NCBI RefSeq assembly: GCF_000737335.2
Contig: NZ_JMCC02000015.1
Span: forward strand, 87,328 to 151,327
Origin: Enhygromyxa salina
Lineage (GTDB): Bacteria; Myxococcota_A; Polyangia; Nannocystales; Nannocystaceae
Direction of reading: 5' to 3'
DNA length: 64,000 bases
The translations under genes and the position numbers were made by a program. Below are positions 25,877-37,979 of the stretch, one piece after another (positions within the stretch are counted from its first letter, which is position 1; each line of letters begins with the position of its first letter). The notes beneath the pieces are model-generated. The model did no database searches, was not told the DNA's origin, and worked only from the letters and a program-made list of their open reading frames with translations.

Positions 25877-28675
25877 ATGGCCGGCCGAGCCCGTCGAGCA
25901 CGCGGGGGACGGGCAGGTGGGCGACCTGATCGCGCGCTCATGGCCGCAGCCGCGTTCGCCGGTGCGGCCGGGCTCGCGTGTGAGACTGCGTGGACGCGGC
26001 TGCTCGCGCTGGCCCTTGGGCACGAGCAGCTGGGCGTGCTCTCGGTGCTCGCGGGGTTCTTTGGCGGGATGGCGCTCGGGGCTGGCTTGGCCCACGCGCG
26101 CGCGGACTCGCTGCGAACGCCAGCGCGAAGCTTCGCGCTGCTGCAGGTCGGCGTGGCCGTGTACGCGATCGCGTCGCCGTGGTTGCTGACGTGGTTTGGC
26201 GCGTGGCTGCCGGGCGCGCTGGGGCTGGCGGCGCCGACCTTGCTGTCGGTCGTGGCCGCGGCGGTGATCCTGGCGCCCGCGACCTTGGCGTTGGGCGCGT
26301 CGCTGCCACTGCTGGTCGCCGCACGGCGGCGCGTTGCGACGGACGATGCCCGCGGGCTCGCGCGGCTGTATGCGTTGGACACGATCGGCGCGACGGTGGG
26401 TGTGCTCGCCATGATCCACCTGCTGCTCCCGGCCCTGGGTGTCGCGCTCGCGACCGGGGCTGCGGCTGCGCTCGCGCTGGTCAGCGCCGGCTTGGCGATC
26501 CACGGCCAGCGTCGCAATGACGAGCCAGCGCCAGCCAGCCCGGTGACCCGCGAGCAGCCAGCGCGTGAGCGCGCGCGTGACCCCGACGACGGTCTGCTGC
26601 GCGAGCGCTGGATCTTGTACGTCGCGATCGGCGTGACCGGCCTGCTTGGACTTGGGCTCGAGGTCATCGGCGTGCGGGTCCTGGCCCAGGTGTTCTCGGG
26701 CACGATCTACAGCTTCGCGGATCTGCTGGCGGTGTGGCTGCTGGGCACCGGCGTGGGCGCGGGGTGTCACGCTTGGCTGTCCGCGCGGGCCCTGGGTCGG
26801 CGGCCGGCCACCGTGTTGGTCGGGCTGCTGTGGGCGTTGGCGGTGAGCGTCGCGCTCACGGCGATGCTGGCCAAGGCGGCGCCCGAGCTGCTCGCGCTGC
26901 TGGGCCCAACATCCGGCGGCTGGGGTCGACGGCAGCTGGCCGAGCTGGCGACGGCGGGGATCGTGCTGGGCCCAACGACGATCTTGATGGGCGCCTGCTT
27001 TGCGCACTTGCTCGCGCTGATCGCCGCGCCTGATCCCGACCCCACGCACACGCCAGCGGGGCCGCGACCGATCGGCCTGGCGCTGGCGATCAACGGACTC
27101 GCGGCCGCCGCTGCGCCGATCGTGGTCGGGCTGTGGGCGATGGGCTCGCTGACCTACGCCGAGGTGTGGGCTTCGATCGCGTGGGGCTACCTGCTGCTCG
27201 CCGCTGGGATCGCGTGGCTGCGTCGCCTGCCGCCCCGTGTGACCGCGCTGGGGTCGATCGTTGGTGGCCTGACCTTGCTGGGCGCGGGCGCGGGCTCGCT
27301 GGTGCTCGCCGCGGACGAGGACCCGGGCGACGCGTGGACGATCCTCGAGCGGCGCGAGGGTCCCCTGGGCGTGGTCGGTGTCAGCCGCAGCACGCAGCCC
27401 CCAGGCAGCCCTGAGCGGCCGCTGCTGCGCTTGCGTGTTGATCGGCAGTTTCGCATGGGCGGCGCGCTGAGCATCGGTGAGCGGCGCATGGGCCACGTCA
27501 GCATGCTGCTCGCGGGTCCCGAAGCTCGCGCTGCGGTGTTTCTGGGGCTTGGCACCGGGGCGACCGCGGGCGCCGGGCTGAGCTACCCGCTCACGCAGCT
27601 GACCGGCGTGGAATTGTTGCCGGAGGTGATCGAGCTGCTGCCTCACTTCGCGGCCGTCAACGCGGGCCTGGCCACGGATCCGCGCGCGCGCTTGCTGGCC
27701 GTCGACGCCCGTCGGTTCTTGCGCGCGGACCCGGGCCGCCACGATTTGATCGTCGCGGATCTGTTTCACCCTGCCCGCGATGGGGCCGGCAGCTTGTACG
27801 CCCGCGAGCAGTTCACCGCCGCGCGCGAGCGCCTGAGCACGGGTGGGTTGTTCGTGCAGTGGCTGCCGCTCTACCAGCTCGACTGGGCGTCGCTGCAGAT
27901 GATCACCCAGACCTTCGTAAGCGTGTTCCCGCAGGCCCACGCGATGCTGGCGCTTTACAACGCCGAGACCCCGGCGCTGGGGTTGATCGGCAGCGACGAG
28001 GTGATCCAGATCGACCTCGCGCAGCTCGAAGCTGGGCTCGCCAATCCAGCGCGCGAGGCGGTCTATCTCGAGCTCGCGCTCACCGACCCACGCGACTTCC
28101 TGGCCGGCTACATGCTCGACCGGGCCGGCTTGCTCGAGCTCGCTGGCGACGCGCCGATCAACGACGACCTGCATCCGCGCGTCGAGCTGTGGGCACCGCG
28201 GGCCAAGCTCGGACCGCTGACTGGCGCCGACAACCTCGAGCGCTTGCTGGGTTCGCGCCGCGCGTGGCCAGACGGCTTCATGACCGACCCCGATCCGGCC
28301 AAGCTCGCCCGGTTTCGCAGCGCCACCGCGAGCTTCGCTGACGCGCTCGCGCACTACCTCGCCGGTGAGATCGCGCTGCGTCGGCAGCTCGCGGCCGCAC
28401 CCTCGAGCGCACCGATGTGGACCCGCGCGCTGGCGGCCCCGTACCTCGCCGCGTACTTGCGCGAGCCCGCGTTCTTGCCGGCCCGGCCGCGCTTGTACGC
28501 CGCCGCCGAAGCGGACCCAGCCCTCGCCGAGTGGCTGCTGCCAGCGATGATCCAGCGCACCCCCGCGGAGCCCCGCGCGCACCAAGCCTGGCTGGCGCAT
28601 CTGGTGCGGATCAACGACCAAGCCCGCCTCGACGCCGCGACGGCGGTGTTGCGCGAGCTCGCCACCCAGCGCTGA
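25877..28675 (+). CDS. Membrane protein with C-terminal spermidine-synthase-like domain
   Basis: A 932-residue protein. The N-terminal 500 residues hold about 12-14 membrane helices in two halves (1-230 and 255-500), resembling the fused MFS/spermidine-synthase proteins. Residues 540-720 form a Rossmann methyltransferase fold of the polyamine-synthase type (FLGLGTGATAGAGL nucleotide loop, VELLPEVIEL, DLIVADLFHPARDGAGSLY). The aminopropyl-transfer active-site Asp pair is not certain. The last 200 residues are helical and Ala-rich. ATG at 25877. Reaction unknown; such proteins are widespread in myxobacteria but uncharacterised. Confidence 0.85.
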   Translation: MAGRARRARGGRAGGRPDRALMAAAAFAGAAGLACETAWTRLLALALGHEQLGVLSVLAGFFGGMALGAGLAHARADSLRTPARSFALLQVGVAVYAIASPWLLTWFGAWLPGALGLAAPTLLSVVAAAVILAPATLALGASLPLLVAARRRVATDDARGLARLYALDTIGATVGVLAMIHLLLPALGVALATGAAAALALVSAGLAIHGQRRNDEPAPASPVTREQPARERARDPDDGLLRERWILYVAIGVTGLLGLGLEVIGVRVLAQVFSGTIYSFADLLAVWLLGTGVGAGCHAWLSARALGRRPATVLVGLLWALAVSVALTAMLAKAAPELLALLGPTSGGWGRRQLAELATAGIVLGPTTILMGACFAHLLALIAAPDPDPTHTPAGPRPIGLALAINGLAAAAAPIVVGLWAMGSLTYAEVWASIAWGYLLLAAGIAWLRRLPPRVTALGSIVGGLTLLGAGAGSLVLAADEDPGDAWTILERREGPLGVVGVSRSTQPPGSPERPLLRLRVDRQFRMGGALSIGERRMGHVSMLLAGPEARAAVFLGLGTGATAGAGLSYPLTQLTGVELLPEVIELLPHFAAVNAGLATDPRARLLAVDARRFLRADPGRHDLIVADLFHPARDGAGSLYAREQFTAARERLSTGGLFVQWLPLYQLDWASLQMITQTFVSVFPQAHAMLALYNAETPALGLIGSDEVIQIDLAQLEAGLANPAREAVYLELALTDPRDFLAGYMLDRAGLLELAGDAPINDDLHPRVELWAPRAKLGPLTGADNLERLLGSRRAWPDGFMTDPDPAKLARFRSATASFADALAHYLAGEIALRRQLAAAPSSAPMWTRALAAPYLAAYLREPAFLPARPRLYAAAEADPALAEWLLPAMIQRTPAEPRAHQAWLAHLVRINDQARLDAATAVLRELATQR

Positions 28676-28694
28676 AATCGAGGTATGACCCAGC

Positions 28695-29525
28695 GTGGCA
28701 ATCAGCGCTGCCCCAGCCCGCGAGCGCCTGCTCGACGCCCTCGAACAACTCGCCAACAGCCGCGCCCCCGAGGCGCGACTGGTGCTGCAGACCGGTCCGG
28801 TCTACCTGATGTGGATCGCGCGGCGGGGCGAAGATCAGCTCGAGCAAGAGAGCGTCTCCAGCACGGCCCTGCCGCCCGCCTTCAAGCTCACGACCGAGCG
28901 CGGCATGCTGCTGCGCGAGCTTGGGTTCGCCAAGCCAAGCGGCCGCCGCAACTGGAAGCGACGCCACCCGCGAGCGCGCGCGAGCTTGGTGAAGATCGCC
29001 GACGAGACCTTGGACATCCTCGCGCGGGTCTACGGCGCCGACCAAGCCATCGTGCTCTCGATCTGCGAAGACCCCCGCGAGCACCCGCAAAACCCGGCAC
29101 TGCTCGCGGCGATGCGCGAGCTCGCTGGCAACAAGGGCGTCCCGGGAGGTGCAGCGCTCGCGGCGGGTGGCGGACTCGATGCCAGGCGCCGCGCCATGTA
29201 CAGCAACATGCTCAACGCGACCTTCCTGGTGCCGATCAACCTCGAGCCCGACCCCGACGCGGAGGGCAGCGAGGCATTCCACGTGTTCGAGACCCACCCG
29301 AGCGGCCGCCCGACCCTGGGCGTGTTCACCGACTGGGCCTCGCTGCGCCTGTGGGAGCCGCGTGGCCACGAGTATTGGCCGATCCACGGCAGCCGGATGT
29401 TTGGGATGGCGCTCGAGCGTCGCCCCGTGACGCTGCGGATCAACCCGCAGGGTGACGTCGGCGGGGAGCTCTACGCGCACGAGGTCGAGATGCTGGTCCG
29501 CGCGGTGAAGAGCGTGCAGTCCTGA
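28695..29525 (+). CDS. SseB-like protein with TY-Chap-like N-terminal domain
   Basis: A 276-residue soluble protein starting at a GTG 19 bp after the previous stop, so probably co-transcribed. Residues 1-120 resemble a YbjN/type III chaperone (TY-Chap) fold (GPVYLMWIARRG, FKLTTERGMLLRELGF). Residues 135-276 match the SseB N-terminal domain (NKGVPGGAAL, FLVPINLEPD, VFTDWASLRLW). SseB was named for a secretion-system translocon, but most copies outside pathogens are cytoplasmic proteins of unknown role. No type III secretion genes are in the window. Confidence 0.75.
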   Translation: MAISAAPARERLLDALEQLANSRAPEARLVLQTGPVYLMWIARRGEDQLEQESVSSTALPPAFKLTTERGMLLRELGFAKPSGRRNWKRRHPRARASLVKIADETLDILARVYGADQAIVLSICEDPREHPQNPALLAAMRELAGNKGVPGGAALAAGGGLDARRRAMYSNMLNATFLVPINLEPDPDAEGSEAFHVFETHPSGRPTLGVFTDWASLRLWEPRGHEYWPIHGSRMFGMALERRPVTLRINPQGDVGGELYAHEVEMLVRAVKSVQS

Positions 29526-29623
29526 GCCGCAGTATCCGAATCTGAAAAGACTGCGCGCGCAGACACGCAGCACCGCAACGATTGCGCTTGTGGGCATACC
29601 CGGCGAATCCAACGATCCGCAGC

Positions 29624-30028
29624 GTGAACAACACGACCGTTGGCGATCACATGACCGCAAACCCGGTGACGATCCCCGCGGATCTGAGCCTCGCCGATGC
29701 GGCGCTCCGCATGCACGATCACGGCATTCGCCACCTCCCGGTCATTGACCAAGGCCACGTCGTCGGCATCGTCAGTGAGCGTGATCTGGCGTTGGTGATG
29801 GGCATCCCAGGTGTCGACAAAGAGCGCGTCGAGGTGACCGAGGCCATGACGGCGCACCCCTACATCGTGGAACCAAGCACACCGCTCGAGGTGGTGGTTG
29901 CGACGCTGCACGAGCGCAAGCTGGGCACCGCGGTGGTCATGGACAAGGGCGAGATCCTCGGGATCTTCAGCGTCATCGATGCCCTCGCGGCGCTGCTGAT
30001 CGCGCTGCGGGGCGATCACGCGCGGTGA
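29624..30028 (+). CDS. Two-CBS-domain protein
   Basis: About 134 residues: two CBS motifs in tandem, VGDHMTANPVTI to HLPVIDQGHVVGIVSERDL (first) and VTEAMTAHPYIV to GTAVVMDKGEILGIFSVID (second). Together they form one Bateman module that normally binds adenosine nucleotides. No output domain is attached, so it may act as a free regulatory subunit. The GTG at 29624 is chosen so that the conserved V-G-D-x-M strand is included; an upstream TTG at 29582 is less likely. Confidence 0.9.
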   Translation: MNNTTVGDHMTANPVTIPADLSLADAALRMHDHGIRHLPVIDQGHVVGIVSERDLALVMGIPGVDKERVEVTEAMTAHPYIVEPSTPLEVVVATLHERKLGTAVVMDKGEILGIFSVIDALAALLIALRGDHAR

Positions 30029-30176
30029 CGGTCGGTGACGCGGGCCCCAACGCCAATTGAGAGCCCGCCAAACCGGCCAGCCACGCGCCCCGAACGACGA
30101 TCCGATTCGGAACCCGATGGTGGCTCCCCCGTCCCTGACGGTTCGGCCCGGCCCCGCGCATGGTGCCCCCGCCGCC

Positions 30177-30650
30177 ATGACTACGGACCCCACCGTCTTC
30201 CCGCGCTCTCCCCTTCGTCCCTCGCCGGCTGTCGAGGATCACCGCGTCGCGCGTATCAACGAGGTGCTCGAGCTGCTCGTCGCGGGGCTGCGCGACGCGT
30301 TCACGCTGTCCGAGCGAGAGCAGTCCGTGGCCCACTCGCTGCTGTTCGGCCGCAACAGCTACGCGATCGCGACGCGGCTGGGGATCGACGAGCGCCGGGT
30401 CCTGCAGGACATCCAGGATCTGCTCGCCAAGACCAGCACCGACGACCGCGAGGCCCTGATGCGCGTCGCGCTGCGACTCGCGGGTGAGCGCGAGCGCGCC
30501 GACGCGCCGATCCATCGCGCACCGGGACCTGTGCACAGCCACGCGAACGCCGGCCCCGACGCGCCCGCATCGTGCTCGACCGTGTCGCGCTCGCGCTACG
30601 CCGGGGCGTGGCCAGCCGCGAACGACCGCCGCCTGCGGGCAGCCGATTGA
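30177..30650 (+). CDS. LuxR-type helix-turn-helix-like protein
   Basis: About 157 residues. The central region (FTLSEREQSVAHSLLFGRN, then SYAIATRLGIDERRVLQDIQ) matches the four-helix LuxR/NarL DNA-binding fold, including TLSEREQ at helix 1. It has no N-terminal receiver and the C-terminal 50 residues are low complexity. The ATG at 30177 keeps the domain complete; an in-frame ATG lies at 30117. It faces the amphi-Trp gene tail to tail, only 2 bp apart. Confidence 0.7.
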   Translation: MTTDPTVFPRSPLRPSPAVEDHRVARINEVLELLVAGLRDAFTLSEREQSVAHSLLFGRNSYAIATRLGIDERRVLQDIQDLLAKTSTDDREALMRVALRLAGERERADAPIHRAPGPVHSHANAGPDAPASCSTVSRSRYAGAWPAANDRRLRAAD

Positions 30651-30652
30651 GC

Positions 30653-30865
30653 TCAGCTCTTCCAGCGAAGCTGAAACTCCAGCTCTTCGCTGCCGTCCTG
30701 CGCCTCGTGCTCGATCGAGAGCTCGGGCTTGGCAGGGACGGTGAAGCGCTTGCCGGCGACTTGGATCCGAAATGACTCGCCGGCCTCGATCGCGTCGGCC
30801 AGCCGCCGCAGCGACTCGACGAAAGCTTGTGGCGTGCAGTCTCGCTCAACGTCTCGATCGGACAT
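30653..30865 (-). CDS. amphi-Trp domain protein
   Basis: A 70-residue protein matching the small amphi-Trp family: an N-terminal helix (AFVESLRRLADAIEAG) and two or three amphipathic strands ending in ELEFQLRWKS, the conserved C-terminal Trp strand. Members occur in halophiles and myxobacteria and have no known activity. Confidence 0.85.
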   Translation of the reverse strand: MSDRDVERDCTPQAFVESLRRLADAIEAGESFRIQVAGKRFTVPAKPELSIEHEAQDGSEELEFQLRWKS

Positions 30866-30928
30866 GGCGGGACCCTACACCAGCGCTGGCCCCCCTGGGC
30901 AATTGACAGCAGTATTTTGGCGAGGGGA

Positions 30929-34189
<3,261 letters not shown>

Positions 34190-34234
34190 GAGGACTGGCT
34201 ACACCCATCCAACTGGTTAGACAAGGCTGTGTCT

Positions 34235-34681
34235 TCAGGTTGGGCGGCGCGGCGCGAAACGACCGAGCAGGCGCTGGCGGTATTGCTTGGGTATTCCGTG
34301 CTCAGCCATACCGATACGATAGTGCTCGATGTACTCGGTGCTTGGCTCGAGGGCTTCAACGATGTTCAGCGCGACGAAGCTCGACGCGCTGACCGACCGG
34401 CCAGACTCGGCGAGCGCGACGGCGAGGACCGCGTGTCGATACCCAAACTCGAATTCGGTCAAGCGGGCGAATTGATCATCCGCGAGTTCATAGACCACAC
34501 CCCACACGACCGAGCCTTCGTGCGGCTCGACGTTGCCCTTGCCGGTGCCATCCTGGCCGAGCTTCGAGAACCGGTGGCGATGCGCGTGCAGCCGAGCGGC
34601 CCCGTGCAGATGCACCGCGCCAACGCGTTGCTCGAGCCGAGACCGCGACATGTTCGAGCCGTAGGCGAAGTAGCTCGGCAC
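34235..34681 (-). CDS. Gamma-glutamylcyclotransferase-like protein
   Basis: About 148 residues with the family start YFAYGSNMS, the substrate-binding loop of the GGCT/BtrG fold, then WGVVYELADDQFARLTEFE, the region that carries the catalytic Glu. Likely removes glutamyl groups as 5-oxoproline from gamma-glutamyl peptides or amines. The GTG at 34681 is chosen because it is two codons before the conserved strand. Confidence 0.85.
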   Translation of the reverse strand: MPSYFAYGSNMSRSRLEQRVGAVHLHGAARLHAHRHRFSKLGQDGTGKGNVEPHEGSVVWGVVYELADDQFARLTEFEFGYRHAVLAVALAESGRSVSASSFVALNIVEALEPSTEYIEHYRIGMAEHGIPKQYRQRLLGRFAPRRPT

Positions 34682-34813
34682 CCACGCAGTGTAGCTCTGC
34701 AGCCACAGCTGGCGCCGCCCGGCGCCGCACACGTGGTGAGCGATTTCGCACCAGCACGCCGACGACCCACAAAAGAGTTGTCACACATCGGAGTACATCC
34801 CTAAACTGGACAC

Positions 34814-36325
34814 ATGGCGTCGGTGCAGATCAAACACCTCATGCTCTTGCTGATCGCGCCGTTGTCGATCGCGGCGGTCACGGGGCTCGCCGCTGGGCCC
34901 AACGCGGTCGACACCCACGAGCCGCACGACGACCACGCGCGCCCGGACCCCTATAACCTGCCAACGCTGCCAGAGGGGCTCACGCCGATCCCATCCGAGG
35001 CCCCGGCCGAGTATCCGCTGGCCGTCGCGTTCATCCCCGCCGACCCTTCAAACTACACGGCGGGCGGCCTCGTGTCTCACGACTACATCGTCGTGCACAC
35101 CATGCAGGGCTACTACGCGGGATCGATCGGCTGGTTCCAGAACCCCGCCGCCAACGTCTCGGCCCACTTTTGCATGCAGAGCGACGACGGTGAGATCACC
35201 CAGATGGTGTACCTCTCGGACCGGGCCTGGCACGTCGGCAATTCCAACGCCGTCTCGATCGGGATCGAGCACGAGGGCTTCATCGACGAGCCAGCTTGGT
35301 ACACGTGGCAGACCTATCGCAGCTCCGCGCAGCTGGCCCGCTGGCTCGCCGACGAGTACCAGATCCCGCTGACCCGCGAGCGCATCGTTGCGCACTCCGA
35401 GCTGCCCAACCAAAGCCACACCGACCCCGGGATTCACTGGAATTGGGATCTGTACATGGCGCTGATCACCGACCTGGTCAGCGAGGGCGAGCTCGAGGGG
35501 TGGGTCGTCGACCGCGGCAAGACTTGTACGCTGACCGCGACCAGCGACACGTGGATCAAGAAGACCCTCGAGGCCTCGGACGACCTGAGCGACACCGACA
35601 AGTGCTTCGTCGCCGCGGGCACGCAGTTCGAGTACCTGCACGCGTCGGGTGAGCTGGTCGGGCATCGGCGCCTGGACTACGACGCGGTGGATGGCCCGTG
35701 CGCGGGGTTCATCGACCTCGACACCCAGGGCTACATGTTCGCGGGGCACTTCAGCGCGACGTGTGACGACGCGAGCATGGGCGCGGCCGGGGTCACCGTG
35801 GTGCTCGACGGCGGCGCGCAGGTCGTGACCGACGCGACCGGCTACTTCAGCTTCGTCGACGTGGGCCCTGGGCCGCACAGCGTGGACGTGATGGGCGGGG
35901 CGACCTACTTCGACACCCTCGAGCCGGTTGATGTCGACGTGTACCCGGGCGCGCGCGTGGTGATTGGCTTGGATCCGCAGGGTGGTCCTGGCGACGGCGA
36001 CGGTGACGGTGAAGCCGACGCTGGTGAGTGCTGGGTGGGCGGGGAGAACTGCCCGTGCACCGACGGCGGCGGGTGTGATCCCGGCCTGGTCTGCGACGCG
36101 ACCCACACCTGCGTCCCCGACCAAGGCGGTGAAGGTGACACGGGCGCCAGCGAGACCCACGGCAGCGCGGGCGGGGGCGACGATACCGTCGACTACCTCG
36201 CGAGCGAGAGCTGCTCGGTGACCGGCGAGCAGCCGCGCGGTGCACCGCTTGGGTTCGCCATGTTCGGGCTGTTCGGGCTGTTCGGACTGCTTGGACTGCG
36301 CGCGCTCGAGCGGCGGCGGCGGTAA
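34814..36325 (+). CDS. Secreted N-acetylmuramoyl-L-alanine amidase with C-terminal MYXO-CTERM-like anchor
   Basis: A 503-residue exported enzyme. Signal peptide 1-26; amidase_2/PGRP-like domain about 70-225 with the metal ligands placed as His95 in VVHTMQGY and His202/Asp204 in HTDPG; a beta-sandwich region (about 315-385, GYFSFVDVGPGPHSVDV); an Asp-Gly linker; a Cys-knot (GGCDPGLVCDATHTC) and a C-terminus SCSVTGEQPRG followed by a membrane helix and RRRR. This matches the MYXO-CTERM sorting signal, though with one Cys. Role: peptidoglycan cleavage at the surface, in self-remodelling or in killing prey; the latter is inference. Confidence 0.9.
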   Translation: MASVQIKHLMLLLIAPLSIAAVTGLAAGPNAVDTHEPHDDHARPDPYNLPTLPEGLTPIPSEAPAEYPLAVAFIPADPSNYTAGGLVSHDYIVVHTMQGYYAGSIGWFQNPAANVSAHFCMQSDDGEITQMVYLSDRAWHVGNSNAVSIGIEHEGFIDEPAWYTWQTYRSSAQLARWLADEYQIPLTRERIVAHSELPNQSHTDPGIHWNWDLYMALITDLVSEGELEGWVVDRGKTCTLTATSDTWIKKTLEASDDLSDTDKCFVAAGTQFEYLHASGELVGHRRLDYDAVDGPCAGFIDLDTQGYMFAGHFSATCDDASMGAAGVTVVLDGGAQVVTDATGYFSFVDVGPGPHSVDVMGGATYFDTLEPVDVDVYPGARVVIGLDPQGGPGDGDGDGEADAGECWVGGENCPCTDGGGCDPGLVCDATHTCVPDQGGEGDTGASETHGSAGGGDDTVDYLASESCSVTGEQPRGAPLGFAMFGLFGLFGLLGLRALERRRR

Positions 36326-36329
36326 TCTC

Positions 36330-36368
36330 AGACCCCCACAGCGACGTCAGGCGACACCGTGGGGGTCT
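36330..36368. terminator. Bidirectional terminator-like hairpin between convergent genes
   Basis: Stem AGACCCCCAC (36330-36339) pairs with GTGGGGGTCT (36359-36368), ten perfect pairs with a 19-nt loop. It sits 4 bp after the amidase stop and 21 bp before the stop of the opposing lectin-like gene. No U-run follows on either strand. Confidence 0.65.
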
Positions 36369-36389
36369 CATGGGAGTCAACGACCGTCG

Positions 36390-37499
36390 TTACGGCAGCT
36401 TGTCGCCGACGTCACACATGAACCGGTCGCTGTCGTAGCCGTTGCCGGAGACGTCGTTGTGCCACTGGATCGTGCCGTCCTGGTTGAAGGCGTAGTACAT
36501 CGACCCGGTCACCGAGTTGTCGCCGTTGGGCTCGGTGATGTCGTCGCGCTCGTGGACCCACCAGGCCTCGCCGTCGCTGGCTCCCCAGCCGCAGTTTTGG
36601 TTGTTGGAGTTCATCGGCTGCTGCGAGCAGGTGGCCCCTTGCTGGTTCGGGTAGATGCCCAGGATCCGCATGAAGTTGGCGTTGGCCTCGCCGATCATAC
36701 CGTTGTTGGAGATCGACCAGCCCGAGAGCAGGTGTTGCTCGCTGCGGGGGATCCACAGCTGCATGCCCCGCGCCGCGCAGTAGGCCTCGGCCCCGACCGC
36801 GAACACCGGCCCGCCTGCGTCGGCCTTCAAGAAGGTGTAGCCGCCGCCGTCGGTCACCATGTCGCAGTGGACATCGAACGCGTCGCCGTCGTAGCCATCG
36901 GGCGCGATCATGTAGGTGCCGTCCATGAGCTGATCGTCATAGTCGTGAATGTCGAGGCAGCTGTTGGGGATGATGCAGCTGGCCAGGCAGCCGTCGGCCG
37001 AGTCGTCGTTGAGGTCGTCGCAGGTCTCGGGTCCGTTGATCTCACCGTCGCCACAATTGGGACCCAGCGCGAGGCAGTCGTCGGTGCAGCCGTTGTAGGA
37101 GCCGTCGTTGATGCCGTCGTCGCAGACCTCGTCGCCGGTCACCATGCCGTCGCCGCACAGATCCCCATCGCCATCGCCGTCGCCATCGCCGTCCCCATCT
37201 CCGTCGCCATCCCCATCCCCATCGCCGTCGCCGTCGCCGTCGCCGTCGCCATCCCCATCCCCATCGCCGTCTCCCGTGGTCGCCGGATCGCCGTCGCCAT
37301 CTCCATCTCCGTCGCCATCGCCGTCCCCAGTGTTGGAGTCGCTGGTTTCGGTGGCGGTGTCGCCATCGCCGTCGCCGTCTCCAGTTTCGGTTTCCGTCGT
37401 CGACCCGTCGCCGGCTGGCGTGTCGTCGGAGCACGCCAAAGTAAGACATGCGCTCAAACCCAGGGCGAGCGCAGAAGACAGCTGAATTTTCTTGGTCAT
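36390..37499 (-). CDS. Fibrinogen-like lipoprotein with DUF4215-type repeats
   Basis: A 369-residue protein. Lipobox LTLAC near residue 25, a very long Gly-Asp linker (about 40-125), two Cys-rich DUF4215-type repeats (CGDGMVTGDEVCDD and CGDGEINGPETCDD) and a C-terminal fibrinogen-like domain opening NSCLDIHDYDD and continuing VHCDMVTDGGGYTFLK, as in fibrinogen-related lectins. Suggests a surface lectin-like binder. The ATG at 37499 gives the correct basic signal start (MTKKIQLSS). The hexanucleotide repeats in the linker are prone to length change. Confidence 0.85.
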   Translation of the reverse strand: MTKKIQLSSALALGLSACLTLACSDDTPAGDGSTTETETGDGDGDGDTATETSDSNTGDGDGDGDGDGDGDPATTGDGDGDGDGDGDGDGDGDGDGDGDGDGDGDGDGDGDGDLCGDGMVTGDEVCDDGINDGSYNGCTDDCLALGPNCGDGEINGPETCDDLNDDSADGCLASCIIPNSCLDIHDYDDQLMDGTYMIAPDGYDGDAFDVHCDMVTDGGGYTFLKADAGGPVFAVGAEAYCAARGMQLWIPRSEQHLLSGWSISNNGMIGEANANFMRILGIYPNQQGATCSQQPMNSNNQNCGWGASDGEAWWVHERDDITEPNGDNSVTGSMYYAFNQDGTIQWHNDVSGNGYDSDRFMCDVGDKLP

Positions 37500-37979
37500 G
37501 GCTACGATGATTGGGGTTTCGCGCACCGCTGTCTATGTGCATTTTCACGATTCACGTGTCCATGCGCCAACATGGAGTATGGCGATTGCGTCGTATTTCG
37601 TCACCGGTGACAATCTGCGGCACTGGGTCAGCTGGCCTCAAATCGCCGCAGTGCGGCTGCCACCGCGGGCTCGCCCCTGAATCCCGCCAGAGCGAATATG
37701 CGCACCCTAGCGTGTCCGCGGGATCGGTAGTTATCAATCTGCATCGAGGGTCAATTAGATGTGAGGGGTGATCCACCCAGCGTGCCCCCAGATCCCCAGC
37801 CGCACGGCTGGGCGCGCGCCAAACCGCGACTTGTTTCGAGTGGGAAACACCAAGTCCCCAGCCGCCGACCCATTGCTACAGACCCAAGACCCTTGGACGC
37901 AAGACGAGCTCGCGCTGCTCGCCAGGCTCTTGCCGGGCCAAGCCCGCGGCCCCAAAATGCGCTCGGCGAGGGCGAACGG
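37500..37979. other. 480-bp intergenic region without a convincing gene
   Basis: Between the lectin-like gene and the TonB-dependent receptor gene, on the 5' side of the former and the 3' side of the latter. It holds a perfect 12-bp palindrome GTCACCGGTGAC at 37600-37611 and a coding-like stretch on the plus strand around 37885-37980 (DPWTQDELALLARLL) without a supported start or stop. Possibly a gene remnant; nothing firm. Confidence 0.5.

Noticed and set aside
23352..26189. Open frame of about 945 codons on the plus strand over the monooxygenase gene
   Set aside because: Shadow of a protein with complete FAD and flavin-reductase motifs on the other strand.
25838..28756. Open frame of about 970 codons opposite the spermidine-synthase-like gene
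   Set aside because: Antisense shadow of a clear membrane protein; composition is dominated by Arg, Gln, His and Gly with no hydrophobic pattern.
37108..37485. Ser-Pro repeat protein on the plus strand
   Set aside because: This is the reverse strand of the Gly-Asp linker repeat in the lectin-like lipoprotein gene.
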